NCBI GenBank assembly: GCA_902363595.1
Contig: CABJAP010000002.1
Coordinates: forward strand, 170,348 to 234,347
Source of the DNA: Clostridia bacterium
GTDB taxonomy: Bacteria > Bacillota > Clostridia > Peptostreptococcales > Anaerovoracaceae
Reading direction: 5' to 3'
Length of the DNA stretch: 64,000 nucleotides
In this document: positions 9,175 through 16,328 of the stretch, one piece after another
Position numbering within the stretch: position 1 is the first letter of the stretch
Layout of the letters: each line of letters begins with the position of its first letter
Made by a program: the position numbers and the translations under genes
Notes under the pieces: model-generated
Told to the model about the DNA's origin: nothing
Seen by the model: only the letters and a program-made list of their open reading frames with translations
The model's database searches: none

Positions 9175-9476
9175 ATGGGGGAATTATTTTAGCTGTGAAA
9201 AAAATCGTTTATATGCGATGACAAAATCGAGTTGCAAACCACATTTACCAGTTTATTACATTCTCGTGATTTATGGCCCTCTGGAAACTCTTTTGAAAGC
9301 TGATATCAAGGATATTTCTCTCCAAGTCGTTCAACATTCTAAACAACTGCAGCCAACGGTTGGCGGTGAATTGGAAATTATATACTTAATGTGAAATGTA
9401 TGGAGCAAGGGCAGTGACAAGTAATGTCTCTACTGATAACTTACTAGAAACTGCTAATAAGTTAAAGACACCATAA
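9175..9476 (+). pseudogene. Degraded rfbA (glucose-1-phosphate thymidylyltransferase) remnant
   Basis: Three pieces match the intact RfbA encoded just downstream at 10030. (1) GIILA is read at 9180-9194, after an ATG at 9175 with an AGGTG site. (2) After a +/-1 frameshift, RLYAMTK..CKPHLPVY..IYGPLETLLKADIKDI is read, then, after loss of about 130 codons, VVQHSKQLQPTVGGELEI, which matches [18 protein letters not shown]. (3) In another frame, STDNLLETANKLK at 9429-9467 matches TSDTLLDAANQVK. The internal deletion and frameshifts rule out function. A 91-residue open frame (9119-9394) spans part of it but is not a real gene. Confidence 0.85.
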
Positions 9477-9505
9477 GAAGAGGGAAATGGAATCGGCCCT
9501 ATTGA

Positions 9506-9874
9506 AGTAGAGGCAATAGTAGTAAATATCTTGCTGCCCATAATGCATATTTAGAGATTTCATATCGGTCTGGGATTATTGCAGGAATTATGTTTTTAAG
9601 TTTTGTCATGATGGCAGTAATAAAAGCGTTATGCTGTTTGTTCGGTCATAGAAAATATAGAGCATATGATCTGTTTATAATTATGGCTATTGGCGCCTAT
9701 AGTTTCACCTCTTTGTTTGAATCATTGGTGCATCCATTCTCCAGAAGTGTTGTCTTTTTATTTTACCTTGCGGTCATTCCTTTTTTGGCAAAACAGCCTA
9801 GCATAAAGGAGGACGATGATACAGAAAGAGGATTCTTTGACACTACTAGAAAAGAAGAGAATAAAACGATATAA
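9506..9874 (+). pseudogene. Remnant of an O-antigen ligase/polymerase C-terminus
   Basis: The open frame from 9506 reads AAHNAYLEISYRSGIIAGIMF and continues with two hydrophobic helices and SLFESLVHPFSRSVVFLFY. This lines up with the last 100 residues of the intact membrane protein at 7703-9112 (WAHNTALELGYRSGILVGILF ... SVLEVAIFPFGTPPVLLYF). The N-terminal 350 residues are missing and no start codon with a ribosome site exists, so this is a truncated copy. An ATG at 9590 gives a 94-residue frame that some gene callers would accept. Confidence 0.8.
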
Positions 9875-10029
9875 GATGTTGGGGAATTAAACAAAAAATG
9901 ACTTTGAAGGACGTGAAGAATTATAGAAGGGCCTGGAGGGATTACACGACTTTTACAATCATGCCATTATTCAAAAAAGAGTAATATAGCTATACTTGGA
10001 ACATTATCAAAACCTGAAGGAGAGTGACT
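9875..10029 (+). other. Non-coding remainder between pseudogene and rfbA, weak promoter
   Basis: There is no convincing gene in these 155 bp. A TATACT at 9991-9996 with TATTCA 17 bp upstream (9968-9973) is a poor promoter candidate for the downstream rfbA operon. Short reading frames here match nothing I recognise and may be more gene debris. Confidence 0.35.
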
Positions 10030-10911
10030 ATGAAAGGTATAATTCTTGCGGCGGGAAAGGGGTCGCGATTGTATCCTATGACGAAGATCCTATGCAAGCC
10101 GCTGCTTCCAATATATGATAAGCCAATGATTTATTATCCCCTTACAACATTATTGCAGGCAGGAATTCGCGATATACTGATTATCATTCCTCCTGATACA
10201 GAAGACTGCTTTTGTGCGTTATTGGGTGACGGACATCAATTGGGTATCCATATTGAATATAAAGTACAGCACGTAGCTCGAGGTATTGCAGATGCATTCA
10301 TCATAGGCGAAGAGTTTATAAATGGACAAGATGTCTGTCTTGCACTCGGCGACAATATTTTCTGGCATGAGAATATAAGGCGTGGATTGCAAGATGCCAA
10401 ACAAGCAGCCGGCGGGGCCACCGTATTCGGATATTGGGTAGAGGACCCCAGGCCTTTTGGTGTTGTAGAATTCGATGACAAGGGGCGGGCGATTTCGATT
10501 GAGGAAAAGCCTTCAAATCCTAAATCGAATTACATAATACCTGGCCTGTACTTCTATGATAATAAAGTAGTGGAGATGGCTAAAACATTAGAACCTTCCG
10601 CTAGGGGCGAACTGGAAATCACAGATATAAACTTAGAATATATGAAACTGGGAGAATTGCAGGTGGTTACTCTGCCGCAAGATTGCTTCTGGATGGATAC
10701 AGGAACATCAGATACATTGCTGGATGCTGCTAATCAGGTGAAAGCCTTAAAACAAAAAGGACGTCTACTGGGGTACATCGAAATGGAAGCATATGAACAG
10801 GGCCTGATTGATGCCGGGCAGCTTACCTATTTACAGGACCAATTAGAGTCTACGGAATACGGAAAAACCATAGCAGCCTCGCTGAAATATACAAATGAAA
10901 ACAATCTATAG
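10030..10911 (+). CDS. rfbA: Glucose-1-phosphate thymidylyltransferase (first intact copy)
   Basis: It makes dTDP-glucose from glucose-1-phosphate and dTTP. The 293-aa protein shows the nucleotidyltransferase signature GKGSRLYPMT...[16 protein letters not shown], the GDN metal site near residue 108, and EEKPSNPKSN. AGGAG at 10018-10022 is 7 nt from the ATG at 10030. An in-frame GTG at 10024 is too close to the ribosome site. The motif begins GKGSR rather than the usual GGSGTR-type loop. A second intact copy (29883) lies beside rfbB, so this one appears redundant and may belong to a separately acquired block. Its neighbour upstream is a broken copy of itself. Confidence 0.92.
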   Translation: MKGIILAAGKGSRLYPMTKILCKPLLPIYDKPMIYYPLTTLLQAGIRDILIIIPPDTEDCFCALLGDGHQLGIHIEYKVQHVARGIADAFIIGEEFINGQDVCLALGDNIFWHENIRRGLQDAKQAAGGATVFGYWVEDPRPFGVVEFDDKGRAISIEEKPSNPKSNYIIPGLYFYDNKVVEMAKTLEPSARGELEITDINLEYMKLGELQVVTLPQDCFWMDTGTSDTLLDAANQVKALKQKGRLLGYIEMEAYEQGLIDAGQLTYLQDQLESTEYGKTIAASLKYTNENNL

Positions 10912-10922
10912 GGAGATTCCAG

Positions 10923-13625
10923 ATGAATACAACAGAAAAATATTATACATTCTCAGTCATCATGCCCTTATACAATGTGGAAAATTTCTTTGAAGAAGCG
11001 ATCGAAAGCGTAATTCAGCAAACCATCGGATTCGAAGAACATATTCAGATCATTCTGGTTAACGATGGCAGCCCCGATAATGTTGAAACGATGTGTTTCA
11101 AGTATAAAGATCGCTATCCGCAAAACATTGTATATGTCAGAAAAGAAAATGGCGGTGTATCCAGCGCAAGAAATGAAGGCATCCCTTATGCTTCCGGTAA
11201 ATATGTAAACTTTTTCGATGCCGATGACAGATGGGCCCTGGATGCCTTTGAAAAGGTGCTCGATTTCCTTGAAGGAGAGGCTGTTGGGATCAATGCGTTA
11301 TCCTGCCGTTACTGTTTCTTTGGCAAGAAAGAAGGGTTTACTCACCCCTTAGATTTCAAGTATTCAAAGAGACAAATTATTGATATCAATCAAAATCCCG
11401 ACAATGTTCAAATGGCCGTCAATACTGTGTTTTTCAAGAAAGAGGCGTTAAAAGACGTTCGATTTGACACCAGATTAAAGGTCTCGGAAGATTCAATCTT
11501 TTTTGCCCAGGTTATGCTGGAGCAGGGGAAATATGGTATTCTGCCGGATGCCGTGTACTATTATCGCAAACGGATGTCTGGCGATTCAGCCATTGATGTG
11601 AGTACCAACAACAAATCCTGGTATATGAACACTCCAGAATTTTGTTATAAAGCAGTTTTTGAGTATTCAAAAGCAAAGTTTGGACAAGTGATCCCTTATG
11701 TCCAGCACATGGTCATGTATGATCTCCAATGGCGCTTGAAACCAGCAATGTCAGAGAAACTTACCTCGGATGAAAAGTGCGGCTATATTCAAGCCTTGAC
11801 GGATCTTTTACAAGAAATCGAAGATTCGGTAATTACATCACAAAAAAATATCAACTTTATTTTCAAGCTCTTTGCGCTCAAGCTGAAATACGGCAGAAAT
11901 ATTGCCCATGAACTGGAGGTACGGGACGGTGCGGCCTGGTTCAAGGATGTAAAGCTGTTTCAGATTAGCCAAAAGAATAAATTTCAAATCAATCTGCTTT
12001 ATATAGAGAATGAGACCTTATATTTGGAGGGCCGGACAGAACTGGATGTGCTTTCGAAAAACTATCAGATTGTTTGCAGCAAGGATAACAAAACCGTTTA
12101 TCCAGTAGAATTATACCCAATCGCCTATAAAGATGTGAAAGGATTCACCGGCGAGCGAATCTTCGAAGGAAAGGGGTTTAAAATACAGATTCCTTTGAAG
12201 GAAATGAGGGGCGGAGAAAGAGTTGATTTTGCTCTCATCGAGAAAAACGCGAAACATGGAAATAAAAGAAAAGAACAGCTGAAGCCGAGCTTTGGACAAT
12301 TCGCCAAGCTGGAACAGGGTGTTCCGCTATACTATTACAGTGGAGAACATTTGATTAAACTGTCCAACGACCAGATCTTGGTTTTAAAGAATTCCTGGAA
12401 ACGTCGGATGCTGGCTGAAGGAAGACTGGCAAAAGAGCTGATCAAAAAGAAAAAATATGACATTTTTGGTATACGGATTCGATATCATCTGTCCAAGCTG
12501 TTTACAAGGGATCGAATATGGATCTGTTCGGATCGAACCGACATGGCCAGGGATAATGGTGAGCATTTATTCCGCTATCTGAATGGGATAGAGATGCCAA
12601 AGGAGCGACAGTTCTATTTTGTGCTGGATAAACAGTCTATTGATTTTGATAGAATGAATAAAACCGGACCGGTTTTGGAATTGGGAAGTAAAAAATACAA
12701 ACAAAAATTCCTGCTGGCTGATAAAATCATATCCGCCCATGCGGACCCCTGGGTGTACAATGCCTTTGGTGACGACAGCAAGTATGTAAAGGACCTGTAT
12801 AACTTTGATTTTGTTTTCCTGCAGCATGGAATTATTAAAGATGACTTCTCCAGCTGGCTTCATAAGCAGAATAAAAATATTAAGCTGTTTATCACATCAT
12901 CCGAGCGTGAGAGAGATTCCATTGCCAATGGAGATTATGGATATGACGAAAAGACGGTTGTATTGACTGGTCTGCCTCGATTTGATGCGCTCAATAGTGA
13001 TCCGAAGAAACAAATTTTGATCTTCCCAACCTGGCGGAAAGAGTTGGCACCGCCGTTAATACAAGGGTCATCTGAGCGGGAATATTTGAAGAATTTTAAA
13101 GAAACGGATTACTATCAGTTTTACAACAGCCTGATCAATGATCCGAGGCTTTTAGCTGCAATGAAGGAAACGGGCTATCGCGGCCAATTTTATGTACATC
13201 CGGCTTTCAAAAAACAAGCCGATGATTTTCAGGGAAATGAACGAATAACAGTTATTGCAGAAATTGCGGACTATACAAAAATGTTCAACGAAAACGCTTT
13301 ATTGGTAACCGATTATTCCAGCGTTTATTTCGATTTTGCTTATATGAAAAAGCCGGTAGTCCATGCCATGTTCGATTATGAACGATATTATCAGATGCAT
13401 ACCTGCAAGCGAGGGTATTTTGATTATCAAGCCGATGGTTTTGGGCCAATTTGTTACGATTTGGAATCTACGGTGAAGGCCATTATTGACAGCTTAGAAA
13501 GCGGATGCAAGATGGAGCAAATGTATACGGATCGGGTTGATCAGTTCTTTGCCTGGACGGACAAAAATAATTGTAAACGCGTATACGAAGCAATTTTAGA
13601 GAGGGATCGGAATGCTGTTCTCTAG
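10923..13625 (+). CDS. GT2 glycosyltransferase fused to CDP-glycerol glycerophosphotransferase (TagF) domain
   Basis: A 900-aa two-domain enzyme. Residues 1-230 form a GT-A family 2 domain (SVIMPLYNVENF, LVNDGSPDN, and FFDADD as the DxD-type site). A helical linker follows, then a TagF/TarL-type poly(glycerol/ribitol-phosphate) polymerase domain from about residue 530 to the end. That domain keeps both catalytic-type histidines, in FLQHGIIKDDF and in YVHPAFK, and has the VTDYSSVYFDFAY block. Such fusions can add a sugar and a polyol phosphate in building a teichoic-acid-like repeat on the membrane carrier. AGGGAG precedes the ATG. The MBOAT gene overlaps its end by 14 bp. Confidence 0.88.
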   Translation: MNTTEKYYTFSVIMPLYNVENFFEEAIESVIQQTIGFEEHIQIILVNDGSPDNVETMCFKYKDRYPQNIVYVRKENGGVSSARNEGIPYASGKYVNFFDADDRWALDAFEKVLDFLEGEAVGINALSCRYCFFGKKEGFTHPLDFKYSKRQIIDINQNPDNVQMAVNTVFFKKEALKDVRFDTRLKVSEDSIFFAQVMLEQGKYGILPDAVYYYRKRMSGDSAIDVSTNNKSWYMNTPEFCYKAVFEYSKAKFGQVIPYVQHMVMYDLQWRLKPAMSEKLTSDEKCGYIQALTDLLQEIEDSVITSQKNINFIFKLFALKLKYGRNIAHELEVRDGAAWFKDVKLFQISQKNKFQINLLYIENETLYLEGRTELDVLSKNYQIVCSKDNKTVYPVELYPIAYKDVKGFTGERIFEGKGFKIQIPLKEMRGGERVDFALIEKNAKHGNKRKEQLKPSFGQFAKLEQGVPLYYYSGEHLIKLSNDQILVLKNSWKRRMLAEGRLAKELIKKKKYDIFGIRIRYHLSKLFTRDRIWICSDRTDMARDNGEHLFRYLNGIEMPKERQFYFVLDKQSIDFDRMNKTGPVLELGSKKYKQKFLLADKIISAHADPWVYNAFGDDSKYVKDLYNFDFVFLQHGIIKDDFSSWLHKQNKNIKLFITSSERERDSIANGDYGYDEKTVVLTGLPRFDALNSDPKKQILIFPTWRKELAPPLIQGSSEREYLKNFKETDYYQFYNSLINDPRLLAAMKETGYRGQFYVHPAFKKQADDFQGNERITVIAEIADYTKMFNENALLVTDYSSVYFDFAYMKKPVVHAMFDYERYYQMHTCKRGYFDYQADGFGPICYDLESTVKAIIDSLESGCKMEQMYTDRVDQFFAWTDKNNCKRVYEAILERDRNAVL

Positions 13626-15042
13626 TATCATTTTCATTTTTATGTTTTTGCCGATTGTGCTGGTCGGTTACTATATCATATTAAGGAAAGTAAGAATATT
13701 GCAAAATATATTCTTATTTTTTGTAAGCTTGTTTTTTTATGCATGGGGCGAACCGCGCTTTGTTCTAATAATGATTGGTTCGATTATATTTAACTGGGCG
13801 GCCGGACTTATCGTCTCATCTTATAAAGAAGCGGGAAGCTTGACAAAGGCGAAGTTCGTCATAGCGGCCGATGTTATATTTAATATTGTGATTATTTTTA
13901 TATTTAAATATTTAATGTTTACAATAGAAAATATTGATCGTCTTTTTAACATTCAAATTGCCATACCGCAAATAGCATTGCCAATCGGTATCTCCTTTTT
14001 TACCTTTCAGGCCATTTCTTATGTAGTAGATGTTTTCCGAGGGAAAGGTGCTGCGCAGAAAAATATCATCAATGTTGGTTTATATATCTCTTTTTTTCCA
14101 CAGTTAATTGCTGGGCCTATTGTACGGTATGAAACAGTTGCGGATCAAATTAAAAACAGAAAAGAGACGTTTGAGGACTTTTCCAAAGGCTGTACCAGAT
14201 TTATGATTGGCCTGGGGAAAAAAGTGCTGTTATCCAATAGCATGGCAGTTGTGGCGGACCAGGCTTTTTCTCTGGCTCAGGTAGATTCAGGATTGTCTGT
14301 CTCTATGGCTTGGCTGGGTGCAATTGCCTATACGCTACAAATCTTTTTTGACTTTAGTGGATACTCAGATATGGCAATAGGTTTGGGCAGAATGTTTGGA
14401 TTTCATTTTCTGGAGAATTTCAATTACCCCTATATCGCTAAATCTGCGACAGAGTTTTGGCGCAGATGGCACATTTCGCTTGGCTCCTGGTTTCGTGATT
14501 ATATTTACATTCCTTTAGGCGGAAGCAGAGTCAGTGGGCGGCTCCGGCATATTTTCAATTTGTTCGTTGTATGGCTGTGTACAGGAATTTGGCACGGAGC
14601 AAATTGGACCTTTGTTCTGTGGGGAATGATGTATTTTATTCTTCTGGTTGCAGAAAAATACTTACCTGTCAACTTTGAAAGCACAGGCAAAATGAAGAAT
14701 TGTCTCAAGCACGTGTATACAATGTTTTTTGTAATAATTGGATGGGTAATTTTCCGGGCGGATAATCTACATATGGCATTGGAATACTTAAAAACTATGT
14801 TATGTTTTAATGACGCCTCGATTTTGGATGACACTTTTTGGGAGTATTTTCGCCAATATACTGTGTATCTGGCTGCCGGCGTATTTTTTTCAATACCGGT
14901 TAAAAAATACTTTGAGGATAAATGTCGCGTGGGCTGGGTAAAAGACGCCTTCTGTGCAATTATTATTTTGCTGATCTTTTTAGTATCTGTTTCCTTTATT
15001 GTAAAAGGCAGCTATAATCCGTTTATTTATTTCAACTTTTAA
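13612..15042 (+). CDS. MBOAT O-acyltransferase, AlgI/DltB-like
   Basis: A membrane-bound O-acyltransferase that passes acetyl (or another acyl) groups across the membrane to a partner that esterifies the exported polymer. The 476-aa polytopic protein shows the family blocks FFPQLIAGPIVRY, FFDFSGYSDMAIG, the arginine-rich FWRRWHISLGSWFRDYIYIPLGGSR and GIWHGANW, with the catalytic His at residue 328. It overlaps the upstream GT2-TagF gene by 14 bp and is followed 11 nt later by an AlgJ-type protein. The pair therefore resembles alginate O-acetylation AlgI-AlgJ/X rather than D-alanylation: DltA and DltC are absent. Confidence 0.93.
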   Translation: MLFSSIIFIFMFLPIVLVGYYIILRKVRILQNIFLFFVSLFFYAWGEPRFVLIMIGSIIFNWAAGLIVSSYKEAGSLTKAKFVIAADVIFNIVIIFIFKYLMFTIENIDRLFNIQIAIPQIALPIGISFFTFQAISYVVDVFRGKGAAQKNIINVGLYISFFPQLIAGPIVRYETVADQIKNRKETFEDFSKGCTRFMIGLGKKVLLSNSMAVVADQAFSLAQVDSGLSVSMAWLGAIAYTLQIFFDFSGYSDMAIGLGRMFGFHFLENFNYPYIAKSATEFWRRWHISLGSWFRDYIYIPLGGSRVSGRLRHIFNLFVVWLCTGIWHGANWTFVLWGMMYFILLVAEKYLPVNFESTGKMKNCLKHVYTMFFVIIGWVIFRADNLHMALEYLKTMLCFNDASILDDTFWEYFRQYTVYLAAGVFFSIPVKKYFEDKCRVGWVKDAFCAIIILLIFLVSVSFIVKGSYNPFIYFNF

Positions 15043-15053
15043 AGAGGTTTAAA

Positions 15054-16223
15054 ATGAGAGATAAGACTAATAAATTTGTTGCTGTATTGTTTTTGGCAAT
15101 CATTTTTGCTTTTGGCATTGGAACCCTATTAAAATGTACAGGCACTTTAAAAGAAATGGTAAAGGATAAAAAACTGTTTACCTATAGTGCGGAAATTGAA
15201 GCAGACTTACAGGATAACTTCAAAAGCCGGTATAATTGGATTAATCTAAACGGCTTATTTCAAAGGTGTACAGGGACAACGATTATTCGAGACCCTGGCG
15301 ATATTGATGTATATAAATTAGATAATGGACAGCTTACCTATAATCTAAACGAGATAGACGTCGTTCCCTACGCCAAGAATGTGGCAGATTTAAAGAAAGC
15401 ATTAGAACAGCAAGGAACAGAACTGCTGTATGTGCAGCTTCCTTTTAAGGTTGAAAAGGACTCGGCAATGCCGGCAGGAGTCCAAGAATATGGTAACGAT
15501 AATGCAGATCGGTTATTGGGCGAGTTGGAAGAACAAGGTGTGGCAACTTTCGATCTCAGAGAGGAAATACAAAAACAAGGATTGAATCATGAAGAGCTAT
15601 TCTTTAATACCGATCATCATTGGCTGCCGCAGACGGCCTTGTGGGCGTCAGGCGTCATAGCTGATAAATTGCAGGAGAATTACAATTTTTCTATCAATAA
15701 ACAATACAGTAATTTAAAAAATTATAAGGTTGAGGTTCATAAAGATTGGTTTTTAGGTTCTCTGGGAAAACGTACCGGTCAATGGTATGCTGGTGTGGAC
15801 GACTTTGCTGTCATAACGCCAAAGTTTAAAACGGATTTTCATTTTTCGGCACGAAATAAGAATGGGAAAATGAGTCGGGATGGTGACTTTAAAGAGGTGA
15901 TGTTCAAAATGTCTTTGATCAAACGAAAAGACTATTTTAGTCTCAATCCATATGCTGGCTATGTCGGAGGTGATTATCGACTCAATACCATAAAAAACAG
16001 GATTGCGCCAAATGACAAAAAAGTATTACTTTTAAGGGATTCTTTTTCCTGTGCGTTGCTTCCATTTCTGTCTTTGAACATAAAAGAGACAACAGCGATC
16101 GATTTAAGATATTATAAGGAAAAAAGCTTAATGGAATACGCGAGAGCAGATAAACCGGATTTGATTATCATTGCTTATAATCCCAGCTCGTTCCAAGACA
16201 GGACCTTTCAATTTGAAAATTGA
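15054..16223 (+). CDS. AlgJ/AlgX-like SGNH O-acetyltransferase (DHHW family)
   Basis: The extracytoplasmic partner of the MBOAT protein, expected to place O-acetyl groups on the exported glycopolymer. The 389-aa protein has an N-terminal signal-anchor helix (about residues 8-27) and the family hallmark DHHW at 187-190, preceded by FFNT. A later LLLRDSFSCALLPFL segment contains the predicted catalytic Ser in an RDSF block. The spacing to the MBOAT gene (11 nt, AGAGG site) indicates one operon. The acceptor polymer is not known; the neighbouring TagF enzymes point to a teichoic-acid-like chain. Confidence 0.85.
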   Translation: MRDKTNKFVAVLFLAIIFAFGIGTLLKCTGTLKEMVKDKKLFTYSAEIEADLQDNFKSRYNWINLNGLFQRCTGTTIIRDPGDIDVYKLDNGQLTYNLNEIDVVPYAKNVADLKKALEQQGTELLYVQLPFKVEKDSAMPAGVQEYGNDNADRLLGELEEQGVATFDLREEIQKQGLNHEELFFNTDHHWLPQTALWASGVIADKLQENYNFSINKQYSNLKNYKVEVHKDWFLGSLGKRTGQWYAGVDDFAVITPKFKTDFHFSARNKNGKMSRDGDFKEVMFKMSLIKRKDYFSLNPYAGYVGGDYRLNTIKNRIAPNDKKVLLLRDSFSCALLPFLSLNIKETTAIDLRYYKEKSLMEYARADKPDLIIIAYNPSSFQDRTFQFEN

Positions 16224-16234
16224 TTATACCCTTT

Positions 16235-16263
16235 TTGAATCTAACGACAAAATGTGGTAAACT
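16235..16263 (+). promoter_or_regulatory. Candidate sigma-A promoter for the second GT2-TagF gene
   Basis: TTGAAT at 16235-16240, a 17-bp spacer and TAAACT at 16258-16263, preceded by TGTGG (an extended -10 type). It lies in a 105-bp intergenic space. Confidence 0.5.
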
Positions 16264-16328
16264 AACTAACATAGTGAATATTTGGTAAATGTGTAGACAA
16301 TAAAAGAATTAAGAAAGGATTTGGAAAA

